DNA from: Companilactobacillus bobalius
GTDB taxonomy: Bacteria; Bacillota; Bacilli; Lactobacillales; Lactobacillaceae
Direction of reading: 5' to 3'
Length of the DNA stretch: 64,000 nucleotides
Assembly: GCF_009764355.1 (NCBI RefSeq)
Contig: NZ_LNUA01000031.1
Coordinates: 434,001 to 498,000 of the forward strand
Both the position numbers and the translations under genes were made by a program. The notes below the pieces were generated by a model, which did not search any database, was not told the origin of the DNA, and was given only the letters and a program-made list of their open reading frames with translations. Each line of letters starts with the position of its first letter. Within the stretch, counting starts at the first letter, position 1. This document shows positions 45,065 through 54,936 of the stretch, piece after piece.

Positions 45065-46030
45065 ATGACAAATTTTGTTACAGTATCTCAAATGGTAAAG
45101 GATAATGAATTGAAGGTTTATGCTGGAGAAGAGTTATTAAAAGATAAAAAAGTCATAACAACCGATATTTCTCGTCCTGGAATCGAATTGACGGGTTATT
45201 TTGATTATTATCCAAGTGAACGAATTCAATTATTTGGTCAAACGGAAACTTCATATTCTCGCTCAATGACTTCCAATAATCGTTACAAAGTGATGCTTGA
45301 ATTGTGTCGCGAAGATACACCAGTTCTTTTGATTTCAAGAAATATTCAACCAAGTAAGGAATTATTGAGAGCTGCTAAAGAACATCATGTTCCAGTTATT
45401 GGATCAGAATTACCAACAACCAGACTATCAAGTATGATTACTGAATATTTGGATGAGAAGTTAGCTCCTAGAGAATCAATTCATGGTGTTTTAGTGGATG
45501 TTTATGGTATTGGAATCTTATTAACAGGTCATTCAGGGATTGGTAAAAGTGAAACGGCTTTGGAATTAATTAAGCGCGGTCATCGTTTGATTGCTGATGA
45601 TCGTGTTGATGTTTATCAACGTGATGAAAAAACTATTGTTGGTGAAGCACCTAAGATCTTGAATCACTTATTAGAAATTCGTGGTATTGGAATTATTGAT
45701 GTGATGAATCTCTTTGGAGCCGGTGCCGTTCGTTCACAAAGTGAGATTCAATTGATTATTAATCTGGAAAACTGGTCTGCCGATAAGAATTATGACCGTA
45801 TCGGTACTTTGGAAGATAGACGTACTTTCTTTGACGTTGACGTACCACAAATTACCGTCCCTGTTAAAGTTGGTCGTAATATTTCCATCATTATCGAAGT
45901 AGCTGCTATGAACTACCGTGCTAAGAAGATGGGGTATGACGCTACAAAGAAATTTGAAGATAATTTAGGATTGTTGATCAAAGAGAATGAAGAAAAAACA
46001 AAGAATGAAAAAGATGGAGAAGGTAAGTAA
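45065..46030 (+). CDS. hprK: HPr kinase/phosphorylase
   Basis: HprK phosphorylates Ser46 of HPr when fructose-bisphosphate is high, which activates CcpA, and removes it when phosphate is high. The 321-residue protein has the N-terminal MurF-like domain and the kinase domain with Walker [10 protein letters not shown], the catalytic ADDRVD and the family signature [20 protein letters not shown]. It overlaps lgt by one base (TAATG), the usual hprK-lgt order. Its product would control the cre site upstream of hpf in this window. Confidence 0.96.
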   Translation: MTNFVTVSQMVKDNELKVYAGEELLKDKKVITTDISRPGIELTGYFDYYPSERIQLFGQTETSYSRSMTSNNRYKVMLELCREDTPVLLISRNIQPSKELLRAAKEHHVPVIGSELPTTRLSSMITEYLDEKLAPRESIHGVLVDVYGIGILLTGHSGIGKSETALELIKRGHRLIADDRVDVYQRDEKTIVGEAPKILNHLLEIRGIGIIDVMNLFGAGAVRSQSEIQLIINLENWSADKNYDRIGTLEDRRTFFDVDVPQITVPVKVGRNISIIIEVAAMNYRAKKMGYDATKKFEDNLGLLIKENEEKTKNEKDGEGK

Positions 46031-46845
46031 TGAATTTTGATTTGCTAGCATTAAACCCAATTGCTTTAAATCTAGGTGGCCTAGAGATTCACTGGTACGG
46101 AGTTATTATTGCTATGGGTGCTCTAATTGGAGTTATTATGGCAATGCGTGAAGCGAAGAAAAGACATCTAGACCCTGATAACATTTTGGACTTAGTTTTA
46201 TATGGAGTTCCAATTGCTTTAGTTGGTGCTCGTCTGTATTATGTTATTTTTGAATTACCATATTATTTGGCTAATCCTAGTGAAATAATTAAGATTTGGC
46301 ATGGTGGTATTGCAATTTATGGTGGTTTAATTGCAGCATTTATTGTTTTATTGGTTCTATGCAAGAAAAGAAATATTTCGCCTTGGTTGATGTTAGATAT
46401 CGCTGCACCTTCAGTTCTTTTAGGACAGATAGTTGGTCGTTGGGGCAATTTCATGAATCAAGAGGCTTTTGGCGCTAAAACGACATTAAACTTTTTACAA
46501 TCGTTACATTTACCGCACTTTATTGTTGAACAGATGTATATCAATGGTGCCTATCGTCAACCAACCTTCTTATATGAATCAGTTGGTAATTTAATTGGTT
46601 TAGCTTTGATTTTAATTTTGAGAAATCGTAAGTATCTATTAAAACGTGGTGAAGTATTTTTAACATATTTGATTTGGTATCCAGCAGTTAGATTTTTCGT
46701 TGAAGGTATGCGAACAGATAGTTTGTATATCTTACCGGGTGTGAGAGTTTCACAAGTATTGTCATTAGTACTATTTTTCGTTGCTATTGGAATTTTTATT
46801 TATCGTCGGAAGAATGAAAATGATCCTTGGTATAATGAGTTGTGA
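46030..46845 (+). CDS. lgt: prolipoprotein diacylglyceryl transferase
   Basis: Lgt attaches diacylglycerol to the lipobox Cys of prolipoproteins such as PstS. The 271-residue membrane protein has seven hydrophobic helices and motifs [18 protein letters not shown], the [11 protein letters not shown] and the signature [13 protein letters not shown] with the conserved Arg and Asn residues. Its ATG overlaps the hprK stop. Confidence 0.96.
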   Translation: MNFDLLALNPIALNLGGLEIHWYGVIIAMGALIGVIMAMREAKKRHLDPDNILDLVLYGVPIALVGARLYYVIFELPYYLANPSEIIKIWHGGIAIYGGLIAAFIVLLVLCKKRNISPWLMLDIAAPSVLLGQIVGRWGNFMNQEAFGAKTTLNFLQSLHLPHFIVEQMYINGAYRQPTFLYESVGNLIGLALILILRNRKYLLKRGEVFLTYLIWYPAVRFFVEGMRTDSLYILPGVRVSQVLSLVLFFVAIGIFIYRRKNENDPWYNEL

Positions 46846-46910
46846 GCAATCTAATTGATAATTAAAAAATAAATGGTAATATTTGTTGAGTAATAGGAGG
46901 TAATTCGACG

Positions 46911-47852
46911 ATGAAAACATACGATGTAGTAATTATTGGGGCAGGTCCTGGTGGTTTAACTGCCGCTTTATATGCTTCACGTGCCAACCTTTCAGTAATG
47001 ATTCTTGATCGTGGTATCTATGGTGGTCAAATGAACAACACCGCTGCGATTGAAAATTATCCTGGATTTGAATCAATTTTGGGTCCAGATTTGAGTGAGA
47101 GAATGTATAAATCTTCAACTCAATTTGGTGCTGATTTTGGTTATGGTGCCGTTCAATCAGTTGAAGATAAGGGTAATGTTAAGATTATCCATACTGATGA
47201 TGGTGATTATGAAGCTAAAGCATTAATCATTGCAACTGGTTCACAATATAAGAAAATTGGGGTTCCCGGCGAAAATGAATTGTCAGGACGTGGTGTTTCT
47301 TACTGTGCTGTTTGTGATGGTGCTTTCTTCAAGGATCAAGATGTTGCTGTTATCGGTGGTGGAGATTCCGCTGTTGAAGAGGGAATTTATCTTACACAAC
47401 TAGCTAAATCAGTAACAATTATTCACCGTCGTGACCAATTGCGTGCTCAAAAGATTTTACAAGACCGTGCATTTAAGAATGACAAGATCAAGTTTGTCTG
47501 GAATGCAGATGTTAAGGAAATTACGAGTGAGGACGATAAAGTCTCCGGTGTTAAGTATGTTGATAAGACAACTGGTGAAGAACACGTTGTTCCAGCTAAG
47601 GGTGCTTTCATTTATGTTGGTATTAAACCAATGACAGAACCATTCAAAGACTTAGGCGTTTTGGATGAGGATGGATGGATTAACACTAATGAACATATGC
47701 AAACAAATATCCCTGGAATCTTTGCTGTTGGGGATGTTCGTAAGAAAGACCTTCGTCAAGTAGCTACAGCTGTTGGTGAGGGCGGTATAGCTGGCCAACA
47801 AGCATACAGTTACATTCAGGAACTTGCTGATGATAAAGTAACAACAAAATAG
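46911..47852 (+). CDS. trxB: thioredoxin-disulfide reductase
   Basis: TrxB reduces thioredoxin with NADPH. The 313-residue protein has the N-terminal FAD site VVIIGAGPGGLTAAL, the active-site C132-A-V-C135, the NADPH loop GGGDSAVEEG and the C-terminal FAD contact FAVGDVRKKDLRQVATA. The start is ATG after ATAGGAGGTAA. Its redox pathway feeds the same thiol balance that Spx senses, and trxB is a known Spx target in Bacillus, although I see no specific Spx element here. Confidence 0.96.
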   Translation: MKTYDVVIIGAGPGGLTAALYASRANLSVMILDRGIYGGQMNNTAAIENYPGFESILGPDLSERMYKSSTQFGADFGYGAVQSVEDKGNVKIIHTDDGDYEAKALIIATGSQYKKIGVPGENELSGRGVSYCAVCDGAFFKDQDVAVIGGGDSAVEEGIYLTQLAKSVTIIHRRDQLRAQKILQDRAFKNDKIKFVWNADVKEITSEDDKVSGVKYVDKTTGEEHVVPAKGAFIYVGIKPMTEPFKDLGVLDEDGWINTNEHMQTNIPGIFAVGDVRKKDLRQVATAVGEGGIAGQQAYSYIQELADDKVTTK

Positions 47853-47874
47853 TATAAAAAGCATTCTAAATATG

Positions 47875-47918
47875 AGGATTATGAAATGGAGAATATCCAT
47901 TTTGTAATCCTTTTTTTC
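47875..47918 (+). terminator. terminator after trxB
   Basis: AGGATTATGAAATGGA / TCCATTTTGTAATCCT stem (two G-U pairs), 5-base loop, seven T. Confidence 0.9.
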
Positions 47919-47976
47919 GTGCCTTGACCTAATAATAAAAGACTAAATATTGAAAAAATTATTATTAGCATTTGGT

Positions 47977-48005
47977 TTGAATATAGACATGTTTAAACAT
48001 ATACT
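47977..48005 (+). promoter_or_regulatory. promoter and palindromic operator of the small XRE regulator
   Basis: TTGAAT (47977-47982), 17 bases, TATACT (48000-48005). A perfect palindrome ATGTTTAAACAT (47989-48000) fills the spacer up to the -10, flanked by ATAG and CTAT arms that extend the dyad. Autorepression by the encoded HTH protein is a natural explanation. Confidence 0.6.
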
Positions 48006-48032
48006 ATTAGTAAAAGACAGGAAGTGATTCTT

Positions 48033-48287
48033 ATGCGTGAAGTAGTAGATAAAAAAATAAATCAATTGATGAACGAATCTGGTTTCAATATTGCTAGAAA
48101 TCTTAAGGTTCTAAGAAAAGAAAAGAATGTAACTCAAAAAGAAGTAGCAAGACATTTGAATATTGATGTAACAACTTTATCTCACTATGAGACAGGTATT
48201 AGAATGCCAGACATTGATACACTGATTGCATTGGCAAGATACTATGATACGGATATAAACAGAATCATCAGCAATAACCTCGAATAA
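48033..48287 (+). CDS. small XRE-family transcriptional regulator
   Basis: This 84-residue protein is little more than a Cro/C1 HTH domain (NIARNLKVLRKEKNVTQKEVARHLNIDVTTLSHYETGIRMPD) with an N-terminal helix. A GTG at 48024 is in frame but part of the AGGAAGTG ribosome binding site; the ATG at 48033 is used. It stands alone between trxB and pgcA, with a palindrome in its own promoter. Its regulon is unknown; no phage or toxin gene is beside it. Confidence 0.85.
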   Translation: MREVVDKKINQLMNESGFNIARNLKVLRKEKNVTQKEVARHLNIDVTTLSHYETGIRMPDIDTLIALARYYDTDINRIISNNLE

Positions 48288-48417
48288 TTTGTATATTTGT
48301 AGTCGATTTTTAAGGATATTTTAAAAAAAATAGCTTAAAGTGTCGTAATCAAATATAAATGGTACCCTATGATTGATATAATAGCTGTAAGTACTTACAA
48401 ATTAGGAGGACAAGTTA

Positions 48418-50136
48418 ATGTCTTGGCAAGATAATATGCAACAATGGCTCGACTATAAAGATTTGGATCCAGATATGAAAGAGCAACTTAATGAAATGAA
48501 GAACGATGATAAGGTTGCTGAAGAAGCTTTCTACGAACCAATGGAATTTGGTACTGCCGGTATGCGTGGCCTTATTGGACCTGGTATTAATAGAATGAAC
48601 ATTTATACTGTTCGTCAAGCAGCCGAAGGTTTGGCTTCTTTTATGGATACTCTGGATGATAAGTTGAAGTCACAAGGTGTAGCAATCAGTTATGATTCAC
48701 GTTACTATTCACAAGATTTTGCTTATGAATCAGCAAAAGTTTTGGGAGCTCACGGAATTCACAGTTATGTGTTTGATAGTTTAAGACCTACACCGGAATT
48801 ATCTTTTGCGGTAAGAAGTATACCTACATACGCTGGTATTATGATTACTGCTAGCCATAATCCTAAACAATACAATGGATTTAAAATTTATGGACCAGAT
48901 GGTGGTCAAATGCCACCAGTTGAATCAGATAATATTACTAGTTTTGCTAGAAAAGCTAGCGACTTGTTTGCTATCAAGGTAAAACCGGTAACTAAATTAA
49001 GAGAAGAAAAATTATTAACTCTTATTGGTGAAGACGTTGATTTGAACTACATGAAGAATTTGGAAACAGTTATTGTTAACCGTGATTTGATCAACAATAT
49101 CGGTGATAAAATGAAGTTTGTTTATTCACCACTTCATGGTACTGGTAAGATGATTGCTCCTCGTATTTTCCAAAAGCTTGGCTTTAAGAATTTCAATATG
49201 GTGACAGAACAAGCTATTTTGGATCCGGAATTTGCAACAACACCTTTCCCTAATCCAGAATTTGCTCAAACTTTTGATTTGGCAATCGAACGTGGTAAAA
49301 AGATTGGTGCCAACATCTTAATTGCGACAGATCCTGATGCTGACCGTTTAGGAGCTGCAGTTAAACAACCAGATGGTTCTTATAAATTGATGACAGGTAA
49401 TCAAATTGCTTCAGTTCTTTTGAACTACTTGTTGCAAGCTAAGAAGGGTCTTAATCAATTACCAGCTAATGGTGCCGTAGTTAAATCAATCGTTTCATCT
49501 GAATTGGCAACAGCTATTGCTAATAAATATGACATTGAAATGCTTAATGTTTTAACTGGATTCAAGTACATTGCTGAAAAAATTGAACAATTTGAAAAAA
49601 CTGGCAGCAATGAATTCCTCTTCGGATTTGAAGAAAGTTATGGATATCTTGTAAAGCCATTTGTTCGTGATAAGGATGCTATGCAATCAACTCTATTGTT
49701 GGCTGAAGCTGCAGCTTATTATGAATCAAAAGGTAAGACTATCTATGATGCACTAGAAGATCTCTATAAGGAATTTGGCTATTATCGTGAAAAGACTATC
49801 TCTAAGACTTTTGAAGGTATCTCTGGTAAAGATAAGATGGCTCAAATTATGAAGACACTTCGCGAAGAAGGTATTGATGAAATCAATGGCGTTAAAGTTG
49901 TTGAATCAATCGATTACTTGAAAGATACAGACACAACAGAAGCAGGTGTTAAATCTACTGGCTTACCAAAGGCTGACGTATTGAAATATGTTCTGGCTGA
50001 TGATACTTGGGTCGCCGCTAGACCTTCAGGTACTGAACCAAAATTGAAATTCTACATTGGTGTTAAGGCTGATACAGAGGCTAACGCCGCACAAAAACTA
50101 GCTGATTTTTCTAAAGAAATCGAAGGCTGGGAATAA
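48418..50136 (+). CDS. pgcA: phosphoglucomutase (phospho-sugar mutase, alpha-D-phosphohexomutase family)
   Basis: The 572-residue enzyme interconverts glucose-1-phosphate and glucose-6-phosphate. The active-site serine loop is in ITASHNPKQYNGFKIYGPDGGQ, the metal loop is ATDPDADRLG, the sugar-binding loop is GFEESYG, and the phosphate loop is RPSGTEPKLKFYI; all are intact. The start is ATG after TTAGGAGGACAAG. It supplies glucose-1-phosphate for UDP-glucose, glycolipid and wall polymers. A terminator ends it. Confidence 0.95.
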   Translation: MSWQDNMQQWLDYKDLDPDMKEQLNEMKNDDKVAEEAFYEPMEFGTAGMRGLIGPGINRMNIYTVRQAAEGLASFMDTLDDKLKSQGVAISYDSRYYSQDFAYESAKVLGAHGIHSYVFDSLRPTPELSFAVRSIPTYAGIMITASHNPKQYNGFKIYGPDGGQMPPVESDNITSFARKASDLFAIKVKPVTKLREEKLLTLIGEDVDLNYMKNLETVIVNRDLINNIGDKMKFVYSPLHGTGKMIAPRIFQKLGFKNFNMVTEQAILDPEFATTPFPNPEFAQTFDLAIERGKKIGANILIATDPDADRLGAAVKQPDGSYKLMTGNQIASVLLNYLLQAKKGLNQLPANGAVVKSIVSSELATAIANKYDIEMLNVLTGFKYIAEKIEQFEKTGSNEFLFGFEESYGYLVKPFVRDKDAMQSTLLLAEAAAYYESKGKTIYDALEDLYKEFGYYREKTISKTFEGISGKDKMAQIMKTLREEGIDEINGVKVVESIDYLKDTDTTEAGVKSTGLPKADVLKYVLADDTWVAARPSGTEPKLKFYIGVKADTEANAAQKLADFSKEIEGWE

Positions 50137-50142
50137 AATAAG

Positions 50143-50180
50143 AGATAGAGACAAAATTAATTTTTTGTCTCTATCTTTTT
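50143..50180 (+). terminator. terminator after pgcA
   Basis: AGATAGAGACAAAA / TTTTTGTCTCTATCT stem with an AT loop and T-run. Confidence 0.9.
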
Positions 50181-50186
50181 GTTTCG

Positions 50187-50215
50187 TTACAAGTCTTTCT
50201 CAACTGCGATATAAT
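50187..50215 (+). promoter_or_regulatory. possible promoter before the phosphodiesterase gene
   Basis: Perfect TATAAT at 50210-50215 with a weak -35 TTACAA (50187-50192) at 17-base spacing. Confidence 0.45.
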
Positions 50216-50249
50216 ATTTTCATGTAGTTTGTGAAAAGAGGAGAAGGAA

Positions 50250-51542
50250 TTGTCAACAAATCAACATCTAGTCATTATTTCGCTTGATTCTCTGGGATTT
50301 AGAGATATTGATGAACATCTCGATGAATTGCCAACACTGAGCAAATTAGTACATGGGGGAACTTGGGTCAAAAAAGTTCAAGGAATTTATCCAACTTTAA
50401 CCTATCCTTCACATACGACTATTATCACTGGTCAATATCCAAGCGTTCATGGAATTGTAAACAATACTAAGATACAACCTAATCGTCGATCACCTGATTG
50501 GTACTGGTATCAAAAAGACGTTAGATCAACAACACTTTATGATTTAGCACGGAAAAAGGGATTTAAAACAGCTGCTTTTCTTTGGCCTGTTACAGCCGGT
50601 AGTAAAATTGATTACAATTTGGCCGAAATTTTTCCTAATCGAATTTGGACTAATCAGGTTTTGGTTTCATTGAAAGCTAGTTCACCATTATTCATTTTAG
50701 AAATGGATAAGAAATATGGAAAATTACGTAACGGTATCAAACAACCGGCTTTGGATGATTTTATTACAGCATGTGCAGTTGATACGGTTAAGAACAAACA
50801 ACCTAATTTAATGTTGTTACATTTAGTTGATATGGACAGTATGCGCCATCGATATGGAGTTCGTTCTGAAGATGCTATGAAAGCTTTGCATCGTTTGGAC
50901 AATCATGTAAAACAAGTTATTGACGCTACTAAAGAGGCTGGAACTTTTGATGATACTAACTTTGTTATCTTGGGAGATCATTACCAAATTAACGTTGACA
51001 AGATGATTCATTTGAACACTTTGTTTGCGAAAAGAGGTTGGTTAACGCCAATTAAAGATCAAACTTTCAAAAAAGATTGGTCAGTAATGGCTAAAACTTG
51101 TGATGGCTCGACTTATATCTACACTAAAAATTTTGATCAAATTCAACGTTTGAGGGAATTGATTTCCGGTGTTGAAGGTGTGGAAAAAATTTATTCATCA
51201 CGAGAGGCCGCAGCTATGGGTGCAGACCCTAACTGTACTTTGATGGTTGAGGCTAAAGCCGGCTATTACTTTACTGATGAAAGTGATCGTCCTAATGTTG
51301 TAGAACAAGTACTTCCTGAAATGATGGGGGATACTGACCGATATCGAGGCGTTCATGGCTATCATCCTCAAAAACCAGGCTACAAAACAACCTTGATTTT
51401 TAATGGACCGATGATTGAAAAAAATCATACAGTCGAAAAGGCTAATTTGGTAGACGAAGCACCAACTTTTGCTAAGTTATTAGGTTTAAAGTTTGATGCA
51501 CCAATAGCTGGAAATAGTATTGAGGATGTATTTATCGATTAG
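50250..51542 (+). CDS. alkaline-phosphatase superfamily nucleotide pyrophosphatase/phosphodiesterase-like protein
   Basis: The 430-residue protein belongs to the NPP branch of the alkaline phosphatase superfamily. It has the N-terminal metal-binding ISLDSLG, the nucleophile Thr region in YPSHTTIITGQYPSVHGI, LVDMDSMRHRYG, LGDHYQ and the late VHGYHP metal ligands. There is no signal peptide, so it is cytosolic or loosely associated. Relatives act on nucleotide or phosphodiester substrates; the actual one is unknown. The start is TTG at 50250 with a strong AGAGGAGAAGG. It is followed 14 bases later by an MFS permease, so they form a two-gene unit. Confidence 0.88.
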   Translation: MSTNQHLVIISLDSLGFRDIDEHLDELPTLSKLVHGGTWVKKVQGIYPTLTYPSHTTIITGQYPSVHGIVNNTKIQPNRRSPDWYWYQKDVRSTTLYDLARKKGFKTAAFLWPVTAGSKIDYNLAEIFPNRIWTNQVLVSLKASSPLFILEMDKKYGKLRNGIKQPALDDFITACAVDTVKNKQPNLMLLHLVDMDSMRHRYGVRSEDAMKALHRLDNHVKQVIDATKEAGTFDDTNFVILGDHYQINVDKMIHLNTLFAKRGWLTPIKDQTFKKDWSVMAKTCDGSTYIYTKNFDQIQRLRELISGVEGVEKIYSSREAAAMGADPNCTLMVEAKAGYYFTDESDRPNVVEQVLPEMMGDTDRYRGVHGYHPQKPGYKTTLIFNGPMIEKNHTVEKANLVDEAPTFAKLLGLKFDAPIAGNSIEDVFID

Positions 51543-51556
51543 AATAGAGGAATTTT

Positions 51557-52801
51557 ATGAGGTTTAATAAGAAGCAGTGGAGCTGGATCTTTTATGACTG
51601 GGCTAATTCTGGTTATGGGATTATCGTTACAACAGCGGTGTTACCAGTTTATTTCAAATCAGTAGCGCAAAGTTCAGGAGTTTCGGCGGCTAATGCAACA
51701 GCTTTTTGGGGGTATGCCAATAGTTTTGGAACATTGTTAGTTTCTATTTTGGCTCCCGTTCTAGGTGCTTTAGCAGATTATCCACATCACAAAAAGCGAT
51801 TAATGAACTACTTTTCATTTTTAGGAATTATTATGACATTTGGGTTAGCCTTGGTGCCATCGAGTCAATGGCAATTATTGCTAGGTGTGTATATCCTGTC
51901 GATAATTGGTTATTCGGCCGGAAACTTGTTTTACGATAGTTTTTTAACTGATGTTGCCAGCAATGAGGAAATGGATACTCTTTCCTCAAATGGGTATGCT
52001 TACGGTTATTTAGGTGGGGTTGTAGCCTTTATTTTATTTTTGGTTCTACAACTAACAAGTGGATTTGGTATGCTATCGAGTTATGGTGTAGCGCGTTGGA
52101 GTTTTCTTCTAGCGGCTATCTGGTGGATTATTTTCTTCATTCCATTGTTGAAAAACGTCCAACAAGTATATTCACTACCAGAGAATCCACATCCCGTTAC
52201 ATCAAGTTTCAAGCGTGTCTGGAAGACTATTACTCATTTGAGAAAGTATAAAGCTGCAGCTTGGTTCTTAGTAGCCTATTTCTTCTATATTGATGGAGTA
52301 GACACCATTTTTACAATGGCTACTTCAATCGGTATGGATATGGGAATTAATACGACTACCTTAATGCTTGTTTTGTTGGTCGTTCAGTTAGTAGCTTTTC
52401 CATTCTCCATTTTATATGGTTGGTTTGCTAATAAAGTTTCTACCAGAGCAGGAATTCTTTTAGGAATTGTTTTGTATCTTGGTATTTGTTTATATGCTTT
52501 GAAATTGACTACCGCAAAAGATTTTTGGATCTTGGCCGTTTTGGTTGGTACTAGTCAAGGTGGTATTCAAGCTTTGAGCCGTTCATATTTTGGAAAGTTG
52601 ATTCCTAAAAAATCCGGAAGTGAATTCTTTGGCTTTTATAATATTTTAGGGAAATTCTCAGCTGTGATGGGTCCAGTTTTAGTTGGTATTGTTACGCAGA
52701 TTACGGGAAAATCCACAATTGGCGCTGCTTCATTAAGTATTTTATTCTTCATTGGATTAATAATTTTCTTGATGTTGCCACGCTTAGTAAATGAAAATTA
52801 A
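51557..52801 (+). CDS. MFS transporter, UMF1/Atg22-like
   Basis: This 414-residue permease has about twelve hydrophobic helices. The N terminus WSWIFYDWANSGYGIIVTTAVLPVYFK is the UMF1 family signature, and the block GTSQGGIQALSRSYFGKLIPKKSGSEFFGFYNILGKFSAVMGP is conserved in the later half. The family is related to Atg22 amino-acid effluxers of fungi, but bacterial substrates are not established. Co-transcription with the preceding phosphodiesterase suggests export or uptake of a product of that enzyme, which is only inference. Confidence 0.9.
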   Translation: MRFNKKQWSWIFYDWANSGYGIIVTTAVLPVYFKSVAQSSGVSAANATAFWGYANSFGTLLVSILAPVLGALADYPHHKKRLMNYFSFLGIIMTFGLALVPSSQWQLLLGVYILSIIGYSAGNLFYDSFLTDVASNEEMDTLSSNGYAYGYLGGVVAFILFLVLQLTSGFGMLSSYGVARWSFLLAAIWWIIFFIPLLKNVQQVYSLPENPHPVTSSFKRVWKTITHLRKYKAAAWFLVAYFFYIDGVDTIFTMATSIGMDMGINTTTLMLVLLVVQLVAFPFSILYGWFANKVSTRAGILLGIVLYLGICLYALKLTTAKDFWILAVLVGTSQGGIQALSRSYFGKLIPKKSGSEFFGFYNILGKFSAVMGPVLVGIVTQITGKSTIGAASLSILFFIGLIIFLMLPRLVNEN

Positions 52802-52808
52802 ATTATGG

Positions 52809-52834
52809 CGAAAATATGTTCGCTATGGTAATAT
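52809..52834 (+). promoter_or_regulatory. uvrBA promoter with LexA-like SOS box
   Basis: CGAAAATATGTTCG (52809-52822) matches CGAAC-N4-GTTCG except for one base. It lies just before an extended -10 TGG-TAATAT (52826-52834), covering the -35 spacer region, a good position for repression. Confidence 0.65.
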
Positions 52835-52864
52835 AGAGCCAGCGTAATAAGTCTGACATCAATT

Positions 52865-52900
52865 ACATCTAATTCGTGTACGAGAGTTAGGTGTTTTTTT
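52865..52900 (+). terminator. terminator-like hairpin in the uvrBA leader
   Basis: ACATCTAA (52865-52872) / TTAGGTGT (52886-52893) with an inner TCGT/ACGA stem, followed by eight T. It lies between the SOS-type promoter and uvrB, about 25 bases before the uvrB start codon, so it can act as an attenuator or make a short RNA of about 60 bases. Confidence 0.65.
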
Positions 52901-52925
52901 TAGCTCAAAGGGGGTAAATTAATCC

Positions 52926-54935
52926 GTGATAGATAGAGTTACTGATAATAAATTTGATTTGGTTTCTAAGTATTCACCTGCTGGGGATCAAGCTCAAGCA
53001 ATCGATACGATTACTAAAGATTTCAAAGCTGGTGACAAGGAAGTTATTCTTGAGGGTGCTACTGGTACTGGTAAGACATTTACAATGGCTAATGTCATCA
53101 AGAATTTAAATAAACCAACATTGATTATTTCTCATAATAAAACGTTGGCGGGACAGTTATATGGTGAGTTTAAAGAATTTTTCCCTAATAATGCGGTTGA
53201 ATACTTTGTAAGTTACTATGATTACTATCAACCAGAAGCCTATGTGCCATCTAGTGATACGTATATTGAAAAGGATTCTAGTATCAATGATGAAATTGAT
53301 AAGCTTCGTCATTCAGCTACTAGTTCACTTTTGGAACGTAATGATGTTATTGTAGTTGCCTCTGTTTCATGTATTTTCGGTTTAGGTGATCCTAGAGAAT
53401 ATGCCGACAGTATTATTTCTTTACGAGTTGGTCAGCAGCTTGCTCGTGATACTCTGTTGGAAGAATTAGTTGATAATCAATTTGAACGTAACGATATTGA
53501 CTTTCAACGTGGAAGATTTCGTGTCCGTGGGGATGTCGTTGATATTTTTCCAGCTTCCCGTGATGATAATGCCATTCGTGTGGAATTTTTCGGTGATGAA
53601 ATTGATCGAATTATCGAAATGGATGCCTTGACTGGTGAAATTAAAGGTTCAATGGATCATATTGGTATTTTCCCGGCTACTCACTTTATGATCAGTGATT
53701 CCAAAATGGATGAAGCTTTGAAACGTATTAAAGACGAGATGGATATTCAAGTTGATAAATTTACTAAAGAAGGTAAATTATTAGAGGCTCAACGTATCAA
53801 ACAGAGAACCGAATATGATATTGAAATGATGCGTGAGATGGGTTACACCTCAGGTATTGAGAATTATTCTCGTCATATGGAGGGTCGAGCTGAAGGTGAA
53901 CCACCATTTACTTTGCTAGATTTCTTCCCTAAAGATTTCAATATTATGATTGATGAGTCTCACGTTACCATGCCACAGATTCGTGGAATGTATAATGGCG
54001 ACCGTGCCAGAAAGCAACAGTTAGTTGATTATGGTTTCCGTTTGCCTAGTGCTTTGGATAATCGTCCTTTGAAACTGGAAGAATTTGAAAAACATGTTAA
54101 TCGAATTTTGTATGTATCAGCTACACCTGGTCCTTATGAGTTAGAGAGAACAGATAACAAGGCTGAACAGATTATTCGTCCAACAGGTCTATTGGATCCA
54201 AAAATCGAAGTACGTCCAATTATGGGACAGATCGATGATTTGGTTGGTGAGATCAATGATCGAGTAGCTAAGCATGAAAGAGTCTTTGTAACCACCTTGA
54301 CGAAGAAAATGGCTGAGGATTTGACGGACTACTTTAAAGATTTAGGTATTAAAGTTAGATATTTGCATAGTGATATTAAGACTTTGGAACGAACGAAAAT
54401 TATTCGTGATTTACGATTAGGTAAATTTGACGTTCTAATTGGAATCAATTTGCTTCGTGAAGGTATTGATGTTCCAGAAGTTTCCCTAATTGCCATATTG
54501 GATGCTGATAAGGAAGGCTTCTTAAGAGCTGAACGTTCATTAGTCCAGATTATTGGACGTGCATCACGTAATGAACATGGTAAAGTTATTATGTATGCTG
54601 ATTCAATCACAGATTCAATGCGTGGGGCGATTGATGCAACTGCACGTCGTCGTAAATTACAGATGAAATTCAATGAGGAACATAATGTAACACCTAAGAC
54701 AATTGTTAAACCAATTCGGGATGCTATTTCAATGTTCCAGAAAGTTGATAACTCTTCTTCTGAGACAGAGAAGATTGATGATGATATCGACTTTAAGGAT
54801 ATGAGTAAGAAGGAGCGTGAAGAACTTCTTGCTAACTTAAATGAACAAATGGAATCTGCTGCCAAGAAATTAGACTTCGAGGCTGCTGCTAATTTACGTG
54901 ATACGATTTTGGAATTAAAGGCGGAAATGAAATAG
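52926..54935 (+). CDS. uvrB: excinuclease ABC subunit UvrB
   Basis: UvrB verifies DNA lesions handed over by UvrA and recruits UvrC. The 669-residue protein has Walker A GATGTGKT, the [13 protein letters not shown] beta-hairpin, DEAD-like DESHVT, helicase motifs V and VI ([22 protein letters not shown]) and the C-terminal UVR coiled coil ([15 protein letters not shown]). The start is GTG at 52926 with AAAGGGGGT about 10 bases upstream; no ATG fits. It is coupled to uvrA, which begins 1 base after its stop. Confidence 0.96.
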   Translation: MIDRVTDNKFDLVSKYSPAGDQAQAIDTITKDFKAGDKEVILEGATGTGKTFTMANVIKNLNKPTLIISHNKTLAGQLYGEFKEFFPNNAVEYFVSYYDYYQPEAYVPSSDTYIEKDSSINDEIDKLRHSATSSLLERNDVIVVASVSCIFGLGDPREYADSIISLRVGQQLARDTLLEELVDNQFERNDIDFQRGRFRVRGDVVDIFPASRDDNAIRVEFFGDEIDRIIEMDALTGEIKGSMDHIGIFPATHFMISDSKMDEALKRIKDEMDIQVDKFTKEGKLLEAQRIKQRTEYDIEMMREMGYTSGIENYSRHMEGRAEGEPPFTLLDFFPKDFNIMIDESHVTMPQIRGMYNGDRARKQQLVDYGFRLPSALDNRPLKLEEFEKHVNRILYVSATPGPYELERTDNKAEQIIRPTGLLDPKIEVRPIMGQIDDLVGEINDRVAKHERVFVTTLTKKMAEDLTDYFKDLGIKVRYLHSDIKTLERTKIIRDLRLGKFDVLIGINLLREGIDVPEVSLIAILDADKEGFLRAERSLVQIIGRASRNEHGKVIMYADSITDSMRGAIDATARRRKLQMKFNEEHNVTPKTIVKPIRDAISMFQKVDNSSSETEKIDDDIDFKDMSKKEREELLANLNEQMESAAKKLDFEAAANLRDTILELKAEMK

Positions 54936-54936
54936 A

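Noticed and set aside
54329..54865. Minus-strand frame of 178 codons in uvrB
   Set aside because: It lies wholly within the conserved helicase and UVR region of uvrB and has no ribosome binding site or recognisable domain.
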